Of a stretch of DNA of 39,607 nt, positions 31,865-39,607 are shown piece after piece (position 1 is the first letter of the stretch; each line of letters starts with the position of its first letter). Position numbers and translations under genes: made by a program. The stretch is taken from the NCBI GenBank assembly GCA_950061135.1, contig CATLVU010000009.1, positions 1 through 39,607 of the forward strand, read 5' to 3'. The notes beneath the pieces are model-generated. The model saw only the letters and a list, made by a program, of their open reading frames with translations, did not search any database and was not told the DNA's origin. The DNA comes from an uncultured Oligoflexia bacterium. GTDB lineage: Bacteria > Bdellovibrionota > Bacteriovoracia > Bacteriovoracales > Bacteriovoracaceae.

Positions 31865-32256
31865 TGAAATTTGTTATAGTCTTATTACTTTATTTAAACA
31901 CAGCATACGCATATCTTAATTTACAGGATGGCAAGTATATCGGAGTTAATGAGAAAACTGGTGGGCAGTGTACTGTTACTGTAATGATGGATGGAAGTTA
32001 TATTACTTATGGAAATATCGAGTATCATCTTACGATTTTAGGTAAAGGCCCTGCAAATGATTATTGTCGACTTGATGAAGGAATTGAGTTCTATGCATGT
32101 GGGTCAGGTATACAAGTGAATGGAGATGAAAGTCGAAGTCTATATATTTTCTTGAATGAGCAGTCACAAATACAAAGAGTTGAGTTTTATGATTCAGACT
32201 TCAATAGCTTAAATGATAAAGTATGTTTAGATTATAAGTTATTAAATGATCGTTGA
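31864..32256 (+). CDS. Small exported four-cysteine protein, possible paralogue of its upstream neighbour
   Basis: A 130-residue protein, no recognised family. The start at 31864 (TAATG overlap, GAGG at 31856-31859) gives a signal peptide MKFVIVLLLYLNTAYA at the N-terminus; an in-frame ATG at 31840 would bury it. The mature part is strand-rich (CTVTVMMDGSYITYG, SRSLYIFLNEQ), with four cysteines at 36, 68, 79 and 121. It is translationally coupled to the preceding gene. Its 3' end overlaps the convergent merC-like gene by 15 bp. Confidence 0.7.
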   Translation: MKFVIVLLLYLNTAYAYLNLQDGKYIGVNEKTGGQCTVTVMMDGSYITYGNIEYHLTILGKGPANDYCRLDEGIEFYACGSGIQVNGDESRSLYIFLNEQSQIQRVEFYDSDFNSLNDKVCLDYKLLNDR

Positions 32257-32652
32257 GCTTTTAGAATGTTCACATTTTCCATGTCGAACTTTTATATTTT
32301 TTATATGAGCAATTACAAGTAGAGTAGAACCAAAAATTGTTAACGCGATTGAAAGTACTTCAAAGCTCTCATGAACAAAAATTCCAGTCAAAACAAAAAC
32401 AAGCCCAGTTAGAGCAAAGGCAATGATGTCTTTATGCCCATGTTTACGACAATGGGGAAGAATCGCCATTACTACTGAAACCATTACAATGATCGCACAT
32501 GTAATATGAACTGTTTCATGCATCCAAGATTCATATATAAATGGGAAAGAAACAAGAATTATAGGAGTTAAAATACAATGTATTAGGCATAGGGATGAAG
32601 CACAAATGCCGATTTTATCCCAAATAACACTTCTAAATGGCTTTAAATTCAT
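32242..32652 (-). CDS. MerC domain-containing membrane protein
   Basis: A 136-residue inner-membrane protein with four predicted helices and the MerC-domain N-terminus IWDKIGICASSLCLIHCILT, with cysteines at 17, 22 and 26. MerC of mercury operons transports Hg(II), but MerC-domain proteins are widespread in bacteria without mercury resistance. No merA, merR or merT lies nearby, so the substrate is open. A C-terminal His/Cys cluster (HGKCEH) may also bind metal. I choose the ATG at 32652; a TTG at 32688 would add 12 residues but falls inside the likely promoter. There is no Shine-Dalgarno sequence, and the promoter places the transcript start at or next to the ATG. Confidence 0.85.
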   Translation of the reverse strand: MNLKPFRSVIWDKIGICASSLCLIHCILTPIILVSFPFIYESWMHETVHITCAIIVMVSVVMAILPHCRKHGHKDIIAFALTGLVFVLTGIFVHESFEVLSIALTIFGSTLLVIAHIKNIKVRHGKCEHSKSSTII

Positions 32653-32659
32653 GATTGAG

Positions 32660-32688
32660 CTTATACAAAAATTCACAATAAAAGACAA
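32660..32688 (-). promoter_or_regulatory. Promoter of the MerC-like gene, probably giving a leaderless mRNA
   Basis: On the minus strand, TTGTCT (32688-32683), a 17-bp spacer and TATAAG (32665-32660) form a good sigma-70-like promoter. Only 7 nt separate the -10 box from the ATG at 32652, so transcription should begin at about the A of the start codon. Confidence 0.55.
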
Positions 32689-32774
32689 AGTGTTTATTTT
32701 TTATACGGCTTTGCACAAAATTTTTAAGTTTATGCTATGGTTGGCATGTAAGTTACTAAAAGTAGGAAGTTTGA

Positions 32775-35700
32775 ATGGCCTTAATTTTGCTAATTAATAA
32801 TGTAATGAAAAGCGCTATTATATTAATCCTCGTATTTGGATTTTACTCATTTCCTGTTATTTCTGCATGTTTCGATGAAGATGATGCTCTTATTTATGGT
32901 TGTCAGCGCAGCCAAATTTCACAATTAGACAATATTTGCCAAGAAAAATATGGAGAGTCTGTTTTTGATTATAGACTTTCAAATTCTTGTTCTCAATCAA
33001 GATCGGTTTATTTTTTAGAAGATGAAGTTGATTTAAATGAATTTGCCGCAATCGAAAACTCAGGTCATGTTAAGGCAACATGCTTAACATTTGAGCAATC
33101 TCAAAAGTATCAATGTGAATACTTTGATTATGTGCCGGCCCAAAATTATTGTAATAAAGTATATGGCTATAAATACATACCATTCTATCAAAGTAAAAAT
33201 TGTAATGAGGAGCTAGCTGATTCATTATACGGATATCAAAACCCTTTAAAGTTGATAAAAGATCTTGAAGGTAAAATTTCCAAAGTTAATGCTTTGCTAA
33301 CATTGATTGATCGAGAAAGCATCAAAGAATATCTCGGTGCAAATGCGACCTCTACTCCTGTAATAGGAAATTCTTTTTATACAGAGAGTATGAATAGAAT
33401 TATAGAGTTGATGCTGGAGCTTAAGGTTGAACTTGAAAAAAGATCCCATTGGAATGTGAAAATGCTACTTGATAGTCAGGAGACTTCAGATAAAAAACAT
33501 CCTGTAAATCAGTTTCGTAATTTTTTGATCCAGTACATTTCCATGATGATGAGAATTAACAAAGTTTATGCTTATGTCGCTCATCAAAATGATCATCAAA
33601 TGTTTAATTATAGCTTCGAAAAACTCAAAATGTTAGATATCACCCTAGGCCTTGCGTGGGCAAAAGAACTTTTAAGTAAAGTACAGCTGTATCCAGTAGA
33701 GGGATTAGTAAAAGATACTCTGAAGTTTTCTTTGTCTGAACAAGATTACCAAATGATTGAATATAAAGGGATTGAGAATCCTACATCAAAAGTAGAATAT
33801 TCAAAACTTGTGAAGTTTTTAACGTTAAGGGATTATATAGTTAATCTTTGGGCCCTTGATCGCATTGTTCCTGACGACTTAATTGAGCATAAAAGTTTTA
33901 ACTTAGGTAATTTTTTATCTTTTAGAAGGAAAAACTCACGGCAAAGCCTAAAAAATGTAAATGCTATCAAGCAATTAGTTAATTACGACAAGTTGTTTAA
34001 TTTTTATTTGCAGTCACTTAATGAGCTTGCGGAAAAGTTAAAAGACGTAAAAATTCTTAGTGAAACGAAAAAGTCACTTGATGATATTGAAAGCCTGTTT
34101 GAAAAAGCTCGTTGGCCTATTTTATTATTAGAGAATGGGGTGAACGGATTCAAAAGAGAATCTTTGAGAGATTATATAGAGCAAGACTTAAAGAACTTAC
34201 AAAATTTAGAGTTGTCCTATATTGATCAGGTGCAATTATCAGACTTGCAAAATATCTTTGTCGCCCCTGATGAGATCGAAAATATTCAAAAACTAAGTTC
34301 TAAAATTGCGTTGAAAGTATATGAGTTTAGAAAAAAACTCTTGGTCAATTTTTATGTCGGTGATTATCGATGGGCCAATGATGAGGAGTTGATTAGTTTT
34401 GAAAAAAGTTTGAATGAAATTTTTGATACTCATCATAAAGAAACTTTTGTTTTATTAGTAAAAAAAGAAGTGCTGGCATATCTTACAAGAGTATTTGATG
34501 CTCAATATATGCAAGAGGTTTCTTATAACCAGAAAATGGATCAAACTGTTGAAGCAGTTAAAAAGGGTGTAAGAGGCGCATATTCTTTATTAAGTCTTGA
34601 TTTTGACTTAACTCATATGCAGAGAATTTCCGTTGAACCAGCTTCAATGCAAGAACTTCAGCAGTTTTTTCAGTACAAGATAGGAAGGCGATATCAAGAT
34701 GTGCAATTAACAATGGAAAAAAATGTTAAGTTTGCATCAATGATTAATAAGTTCTTTGAAGATATTGTAAAAAAATACACGGATGAGTTTTCTCAGATAA
34801 AGCCAGAAAGTATTGAGTACAAAGAGGGCCACTCTGTACGTGCCAATTCTATTAGAGAATTTGTTGTCGATAGGGCCTATCAGTATTTAGAGGAAAATGG
34901 AATAGATCTTGCTGAAGGTATTCCTGAGCAAACTATATTAGCTCAAGATAGAAAACTCATAGAGAGTGCTTATCATATTCAAGTTTATCGTGATGGTACG
35001 CCAGTTACGATGCATATTGATGATTTTTATAAAACTTTCCAAGAAGATTTAGGAATGAGGGTTGAAGAATTTAATTATGGAGTAGGTTTAGATTACTTAT
35101 TAGGTAATTTTCCAGAGCTAACTCAAGGGCAAATTGACGAGTTTAATCAATCATATATTTTAAATACTCCTAACGAAGTGGTACTGAGTGAAAACTTGAT
35201 CTCACCTTCTGCTCTAAAAACTTTGTATTATCGTTCTTTATTACTAACTAAAAGTGAAATCGCAGAGTCTATTAATATCGTAAAGGAGCAAGAGGCCCAA
35301 ATAAAAGATAATAGTGAAGAAATAATAAGAGATGAAAAAGAGTTTTTCTCAAAAGTTTTTGCGGCCTTAAATATAGATATTGAAAAAAGAAAAAGCTTAA
35401 ACTTAACAAAAAAATTCTTAGTTAAAAGAGATGAGAAGAAGTTTATGAGTAAAGCATTCGCTGATAATGGATACTCAGCATCAGCGATGTTGAAAAACAA
35501 AATGACATCTACAGAAATCATAACTGAAGAGACAATCGTTAATAATGGATTAGGTATTACGATGCCAATTCAAAAGACAAAAAGTATAGAGAGAAGCTTA
35601 TTAGAGAAAATTGCTCTTGAAGCTTATGATCATAAAACTGATGCAATTGACGAAGAAAAGGTTCGCCTAATGATCGATCAAGCAATTGATCATGCTGTTA

Positions 35701-37373
35701 AAAATATTGATGACAAACTTGAAACAATAGCAAAGGCAAATTATCAAAATTATAATGGTGACGAAAAGTTTAAACAAGTATTTAGGGCGGCCAGCTTTGT
35801 TCGTGAAAATCTTAGAAGCCAGGTTGGAACTTCTTTGGTTAATGCGAAAAAAATCAGAGTTTTCGATGCAAGTATCTCTAAAGAAATAAGAACATGGCAT
35901 GAGAAAATCAATGAAGATTATCTTGATAGTATGTTACTGTGGCTAGGAGTGGCAGCAATTGCTGCATTAGGTGTTGTATTATTTGTAGCAAGCTTTGGTG
36001 CATCAGCAGGTGTTGCAATGATGAGTATTTCAGCATTAGCAACAGGTTTTATGACAATGGAGTTTTGGTTGTCGTTTCCATTAGTATTACTTTCTTCTTA
36101 TGCTCGAATTAATAGTAATTTCATTCATCTACCAGATCAGTTGAGTTTTCAAAAGTCACTTGCTCAAAGTCAGATCGATAATTCTATCGTTGTAAGTTGG
36201 GAAGAGTATGATGATAAAGCAAAAGCGATGAAGACAGGCCAAGCAATGAACCTTGCAGCAATTTTGCCGATGGAGCTTTTTTATGGAGGAATGGTTGTCC
36301 GCCAAATATACAGAGCAACAGGTAAGCCTGGAGTAAAAGCATATCAAAGATTAACAGGAGTGAAGTTGTCTGGAGTACGACCTCTACCTTCTAATAGTGA
36401 TTCGATTTTAAGCAGAGGACCTGTATCAAGACTGAGCTTTATGAAAGTGCCAAGGCAGATTCTAAGAAGAAGTGTTGATAGAATCAAAACATCATTGCCG
36501 CGGTATCAAGAAATTAATCCCGAGCTATTAAAAACACCTGCTTTAAGAATGGGTTTAGTTAGAAAGTTTAATGAACTCCGATTATCTCAGAAACCTTGGG
36601 CTATTTTAGATGATATTACTACTTATAATCAGGGCCTTAAAGATAGGCTGACTTTATTTCAAAGGTTTTCAAAAGACTCTGATAGATTATTAACTCATGG
36701 AACAGTCGAGGGATTAAAGATCAAAGAAATTATGGAATTTGGATATAAATATTCTCGAATGGCATTTTCTCCTCGAAGTTTTTGGAAAGGACTTAAAAAA
36801 GATAAGTTATTATTTAATATCAGTGAGTACTGGACAACTCGTAAAGACAGACTTTTAAAACTTAGAAAAATTCAAGGCCGTCTTATTTATAATAGAAGCA
36901 ATAAAATTGATGAAATCATAGAAAAAGTAAAAGATTTTAAAAGAATCAATAATAATCAAATTATTGATCCTGAATTGAGTCATAAGTTTTTAAATATGTT
37001 TACTGATGATGAGCTAAGACTCTTGGAGGTAATTGCAAAATCTTCAACAGGAGAGTTAAAGAATTTTAAAAAGGTTTTTAAGGATTATCAAACAGTGCTA
37101 GAAACCTTAAAGATTGCTCAGTACTCAGTTGGTAATACAGGTGTTAGATATTTAAATATAAATCAGGCGAATAAAGATCCATTACTAGATGAAGGAATTA
37201 TAGCTCCAGCAATAAAGAATAACGACAATGAAGATATTGTAGCTTTTTACGAAAATGTTTTAAGACAGAATCAAGTCAATAATGACGAGTTCAATCGCTT
37301 AAAAGAGCTTATGGAAGATGAACTATCTCAAATGTTTATTATCGACTCTCGTGGTAACCGTATTTATTACTAG
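32775..37373 (+). CDS. Very large exported protein with duplicated four-cysteine repeat and membrane hairpin, unknown function
   Basis: A 1532-residue protein of no recognised family. AGGA at 32764-32767 supports the ATG at 32775; a Met at residue 11 is an alternative. After a signal sequence ending VISA31, two four-cysteine units follow with identical spacing C-x10-C-x11-C-x16-C: Cys32, 43, 55, 72 and Cys103, 114, 126, 143. ISAC also resembles a lipobox, but Cys32 is the first repeat cysteine. Residues 150-1050 are mostly helical, with coiled-coil-like stretches. At about 1054-1110 lie two hydrophobic Ala/Gly-rich segments (LLWLGVAAIAALGVVLFVA and FMTMEFWLSFPLVLL). The last 400 residues are basic and helical. 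It probably resides in the envelope or is secreted. The stop shares CTAG with the convergent lipoprotein gene. Confidence 0.75.
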   Translation: MALILLINNVMKSAIILILVFGFYSFPVISACFDEDDALIYGCQRSQISQLDNICQEKYGESVFDYRLSNSCSQSRSVYFLEDEVDLNEFAAIENSGHVKATCLTFEQSQKYQCEYFDYVPAQNYCNKVYGYKYIPFYQSKNCNEELADSLYGYQNPLKLIKDLEGKISKVNALLTLIDRESIKEYLGANATSTPVIGNSFYTESMNRIIELMLELKVELEKRSHWNVKMLLDSQETSDKKHPVNQFRNFLIQYISMMMRINKVYAYVAHQNDHQMFNYSFEKLKMLDITLGLAWAKELLSKVQLYPVEGLVKDTLKFSLSEQDYQMIEYKGIENPTSKVEYSKLVKFLTLRDYIVNLWALDRIVPDDLIEHKSFNLGNFLSFRRKNSRQSLKNVNAIKQLVNYDKLFNFYLQSLNELAEKLKDVKILSETKKSLDDIESLFEKARWPILLLENGVNGFKRESLRDYIEQDLKNLQNLELSYIDQVQLSDLQNIFVAPDEIENIQKLSSKIALKVYEFRKKLLVNFYVGDYRWANDEELISFEKSLNEIFDTHHKETFVLLVKKEVLAYLTRVFDAQYMQEVSYNQKMDQTVEAVKKGVRGAYSLLSLDFDLTHMQRISVEPASMQELQQFFQYKIGRRYQDVQLTMEKNVKFASMINKFFEDIVKKYTDEFSQIKPESIEYKEGHSVRANSIREFVVDRAYQYLEENGIDLAEGIPEQTILAQDRKLIESAYHIQVYRDGTPVTMHIDDFYKTFQEDLGMRVEEFNYGVGLDYLLGNFPELTQGQIDEFNQSYILNTPNEVVLSENLISPSALKTLYYRSLLLTKSEIAESINIVKEQEAQIKDNSEEIIRDEKEFFSKVFAALNIDIEKRKSLNLTKKFLVKRDEKKFMSKAFADNGYSASAMLKNKMTSTEIITEETIVNNGLGITMPIQKTKSIERSLLEKIALEAYDHKTDAIDEEKVRLMIDQAIDHAVKNIDDKLETIAKANYQNYNGDEKFKQVFRAASFVRENLRSQVGTSLVNAKKIRVFDASISKEIRTWHEKINEDYLDSMLLWLGVAAIAALGVVLFVASFGASAGVAMMSISALATGFMTMEFWLSFPLVLLSSYARINSNFIHLPDQLSFQKSLAQSQIDNSIVVSWEEYDDKAKAMKTGQAMNLAAILPMELFYGGMVVRQIYRATGKPGVKAYQRLTGVKLSGVRPLPSNSDSILSRGPVSRLSFMKVPRQILRRSVDRIKTSLPRYQEINPELLKTPALRMGLVRKFNELRLSQKPWAILDDITTYNQGLKDRLTLFQRFSKDSDRLLTHGTVEGLKIKEIMEFGYKYSRMAFSPRSFWKGLKKDKLLFNISEYWTTRKDRLLKLRKIQGRLIYNRSNKIDEIIEKVKDFKRINNNQIIDPELSHKFLNMFTDDELRLLEVIAKSSTGELKNFKKVFKDYQTVLETLKIAQYSVGNTGVRYLNINQANKDPLLDEGIIAPAIKNNDNEDIVAFYENVLRQNQVNNDEFNRLKELMEDELSQMFIIDSRGNRIYY

Positions 37374-38332
37374 TATAATCTACAAGGTTTGCTCTTAAGT
37401 CTTCTTAAAGCGACTCGAGCTTCATCATCAGTATAACCTAAAACATCTTGAAAAGACTTCTGTGTTGCATAGTCTAGTTCTTCTTGAGTCAGTCTTTTAT
37501 CTGCAGGGATATCGTCCACACTTGCAAAAGACCTTCCTGCTTTATCATGAGCTAGATCTTCAATAAGCTGAGCTCTGTAGAGATCAACATCTGCTTTTAT
37601 CGCCAAAGTTTCCGCAGCTGCATTTTGAGTAAACTCTTCACAACCATCACCCATAGCTTTAAGCCCTGTTTTTCTAGTTATCACAGTTGCACTTTGAACA
37701 ATCTCTTGTCCATTGGCATGAACACTTGGGCTCTCTGATCCTCTTTTTTGAAATTCAGCTAAGTTTTTACGATGTAACTTCTGGATTCCCTTGTCTTTGA
37801 TGCTTTCAATATCTTTTAAAATAACATCTTGTTTATGAGTGATTGACCTAAACGGAGATGTTTGTTGTTGTCTTGAAGTTAATTGGGCAGAGCTTTCGTT
37901 AACACTCAGTTTATATGGGTTAGTTAAGCCTCTGGTGTTTTCAGCATTGATCACATCATCAAAAACTTTTGCAGCAACTGATTTTTGAACACTTGTTGCG
38001 ACATCGATATTTTCTGTTACCCACTTTCTAACTCGATTCATAAAAGGATGGTCATCAGTTAAGCTTTTTATTTGCTTTGACTGCTCTTGAGTTATTCCAA
38101 TTGCCGACCAATTACCATGAGAGCTGTTTTTTTGTTGATTTCTTATATATTGAAGAATGGTGCTCTCTAGACTTTCAGCTGATTTATTAGTTTGAGTAGC
38201 AATTTTTTGTAGGAAGCGACTAAAAACTTGAGTACTAGAAATAGTACGTCCTTTTTTATAATTCATTTTGTGAGAATCTGTAGCACAAGAAACGAACATT
38301 AAAATTAAACTTAAACTGATAACAGACTTCAT
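37370..38332 (-). CDS. Lipoprotein of unknown function
   Basis: A 320-residue protein of no recognised family. The ATG at 38332 is preferred to an upstream GTG at 38350, because GGGAG lies 8 nt before it and the signal peptide MKSVISLSLILMFVSC then sits at the N-terminus. Cys16 in FVSCATDS is a likely lipidation site. The mature part is hydrophilic and mainly helical, Gln/Ser/Lys-rich, with two further cysteines late in the sequence (GDGCEEF and KPCRLY). The C-terminal region DIPADKRLTQEELDYATQKS may form a small helical domain. It converges on the giant exported protein gene, sharing four bases. Confidence 0.7.
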   Translation of the reverse strand: MKSVISLSLILMFVSCATDSHKMNYKKGRTISSTQVFSRFLQKIATQTNKSAESLESTILQYIRNQQKNSSHGNWSAIGITQEQSKQIKSLTDDHPFMNRVRKWVTENIDVATSVQKSVAAKVFDDVINAENTRGLTNPYKLSVNESSAQLTSRQQQTSPFRSITHKQDVILKDIESIKDKGIQKLHRKNLAEFQKRGSESPSVHANGQEIVQSATVITRKTGLKAMGDGCEEFTQNAAAETLAIKADVDLYRAQLIEDLAHDKAGRSFASVDDIPADKRLTQEELDYATQKSFQDVLGYTDDEARVALRRLKSKPCRLY

Positions 38333-38359
38333 AAAATTGACTCCCTTCACTTGTCATAT

Positions 38360-38388
38360 TTGATTGCCTAAGTCTTATCGACTAAGAT
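38360..38388 (+). promoter_or_regulatory. Likely promoter of the aldehyde dehydrogenase gene
   Basis: TTGATT (38360-38365), a 17-bp spacer and TAAGAT (38383-38388) fit sigma-70, about 58 bp before the ATG at 38447. AAGG at 38435-38438 is the ribosome site. Confidence 0.45.
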
Positions 38389-38446
38389 ATGGAAAAGTTT
38401 AAAAAATCCCATTTATATGGAGAGATTTTCCTAAAAGGTCAAAATC

Positions 38447-39607
38447 ATGAAAGATACGTATCAACATTTAAATGCTCAGAAGTTAAACAACAGAAATAGA
38501 AGCTTTAAGGAAAGAAAAAGAAGCTTAAAGTTGTTAAGAAGTAATATACTCAAGTATAAAAAAGAAATTGCCGATGCCTTATACCAAGACTTAGGAAAAG
38601 CTCCATCAGAAACACAACTCACTGAAATTTTACCAGTACTATCAGCGATAAATCTATATTTAGATAAGGGAAGTGATTGGCTAGCGGCTAAGCAGATTAG
38701 AAACTCAATGCTTTTCTTAGGAAGTAAGTCATCAATTGAATATGAGGCAAAGGGACTTTGTTTAATTATTTCACCTTGGAATTATCCATTCCAACTCGCT
38801 ATGTACCCACTTTTAACAGCTTTTTATTCAGGAAATACAATAATTCTTAAACCATCAGAGTATACGCCTGCCATTAATAAAGTTATTGCCAAAATTTTAG
38901 ATAAAACTTTTAGTGAGGATATCTTTGCTATTGTTGAAGGAGATGCGCAGGTAAGTCAGAAGTTACTAGCTTTTAAGTTTGATCATATCTTCTTTACAGG
39001 AAGCACTCCTGTAGGGAGAGTTGTTATGCAAGAAGCTTCAAAGTTTTTAACCCCAGTTACTCTAGAGCTTGGGGGAAAATCACCTGTTGTTATTGATAAT
39101 GATTATCCTCTTAAAAAAGCTTGTGAGAAGTTAGCTTGGGGAAAACTTGTGAATGCTGGACAAACATGTGTGGCGCCTGATTATATTTTTGTCCCTAAAG
39201 GCAAAGGAGCAGACTTTGCAAAGCAATACTTAAAATATGCCAAAAAGTTTTATTTTAATTCAAAAAAGCAAGACGATTATTGCTCAATCATATCAGATAA
39301 ACACTTTAGTCGATTAGAGGAGCTTGTAAACGATGCAACTCAAAAAGGAGCACTTGTTGAAGAGTTAGAAATCAAAAAAGAAACAAAGTTTTCTCCCAAG
39401 GTTTTGTTACAAGTAACAAAAGATATGAATGTGATGCAAGAGGAAATTTTCGGTCCTATATTACCAATAGTCGAATATGAAAACCTAGACGAGGTGATCT
39501 CTTATATTAATGATGATTCCTATCCATTGAGTCTGTATTGTTTTTCAAAAAATAAAAAATTTATAAACAAATTGTCTCGCAATACAACGAGTGGAAGCTT
39601 TAGTCTT
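38447..39607 (+). CDS. Aldehyde dehydrogenase family protein, class 3-like (partial, runs off the window)
   Basis: The frame opens with ATG at 38447 after an AAGG site and is open to the last base, giving 387 residues of an expected 450-480. The family motifs are intact: ISPWNYPFQLAMYPLLTAF (NAD(P)-binding fold entry), ILKPSEYTP, FFTGSTPVGR, LELGGKSP with general base Glu207, NAGQTCVAPDY with catalytic Cys241, and EEIFGPILPI. The short N-terminus, beginning directly with the RSFKERKRSLKLLRSNI helix region, and the WNYP motif point to the class 3 group, which oxidises fatty or aromatic aldehydes with NAD(P). It stands alone with its own promoter. The cofactor and substrate cannot be told from sequence. 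Confidence 0.95.
   Translation, partial: MKDTYQHLNAQKLNNRNRSFKERKRSLKLLRSNILKYKKEIADALYQDLGKAPSETQLTEILPVLSAINLYLDKGSDWLAAKQIRNSMLFLGSKSSIEYEAKGLCLIISPWNYPFQLAMYPLLTAFYSGNTIILKPSEYTPAINKVIAKILDKTFSEDIFAIVEGDAQVSQKLLAFKFDHIFFTGSTPVGRVVMQEASKFLTPVTLELGGKSPVVIDNDYPLKKACEKLAWGKLVNAGQTCVAPDYIFVPKGKGADFAKQYLKYAKKFYFNSKKQDDYCSIISDKHFSRLEELVNDATQKGALVEELEIKKETKFSPKVLLQVTKDMNVMQEEIFGPILPIVEYENLDEVISYINDDSYPLSLYCFSKNKKFINKLSRNTTSGSFSL

Noticed and set aside
32242-32652. A mercury-resistance operon
   Set aside because: Only the MerC domain is present; no merR, merT, merP or merA is found on either side, and the neighbours are unrelated orphans.
32653-32688. Twelve extra N-terminal residues for the MerC-like protein from a TTG start
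   Set aside because: The extension coincides with a good promoter and has no ribosome site; MerC-domain proteins normally begin close to the DKIG motif.

Overview
The window is AT-rich and gene-dense. Its longest gap between genes is about 170 bp, so no stretch over 300 bp lacks a gene. The mix of genes is a complete gspC-to-gspN type II secretion operon, many exported proteins and lipoproteins, C-minus ribosomal protein L31, an M61 peptidase, a secreted prolyl oligopeptidase and a very large exported protein of unknown family. Together with the base composition this suggests a marine-type member of the Bdellovibrionota (Bacteriovorax/Halobacteriovorax-like predators). That assignment is inference; no rRNA or taxon-specific marker lies in the window. 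I found no tRNA, rRNA, CRISPR array, insertion sequence or phage gene.

Region 1 (1-13122, minus strand) is one type II secretion operon read in the order gspC-D-E-F-G-H-I-J-K-L-M-N. Most junctions overlap or nearly touch. gspN runs off the left edge. No prepilin peptidase (gspO) gene is present, so it must be elsewhere.

Region 2 (13250-18965) holds a VCBS/FG-GAP repeat lipoprotein convergent with a hybrid sensor kinase. Upstream of the kinase, on the same strand, are a LysR regulator and a HesB/IscA-like protein that lacks the usual C-terminal Cys-Gly-Cys.

Region 3 (18995-25038, plus strand) is a tightly coupled four-gene unit: M61 peptidase, small exported protein, a 1009-residue membrane protein with a periplasmic coiled coil and a cytoplasmic AAA+-like ATPase domain, and a minimal MscS channel. 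The last pair looks like a large MscK-type channel in which the pore is a separate subunit and an ATPase has taken its place. It is the best candidate here for an undescribed system.

Region 4 (25211-32652) has a secreted prolyl oligopeptidase, topoisomerase I, ribosomal protein L31 type B with a good terminator and an operator-like dyad, five small exported proteins with four cysteines each, and a MerC-like membrane protein.

Region 5 (32775-39607) has a 1532-residue exported protein that begins with two exactly spaced four-cysteine repeats and carries a membrane hairpin. It is convergent with a lipoprotein gene with which it shares a CTAG as both stop codons. A class 3-like aldehyde dehydrogenase gene runs off the right edge.

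If the taxon guess is right, the secretion operon, the secreted peptidase and the many disulphide-type exported proteins fit an organism that relies heavily on export to the envelope and surroundings.
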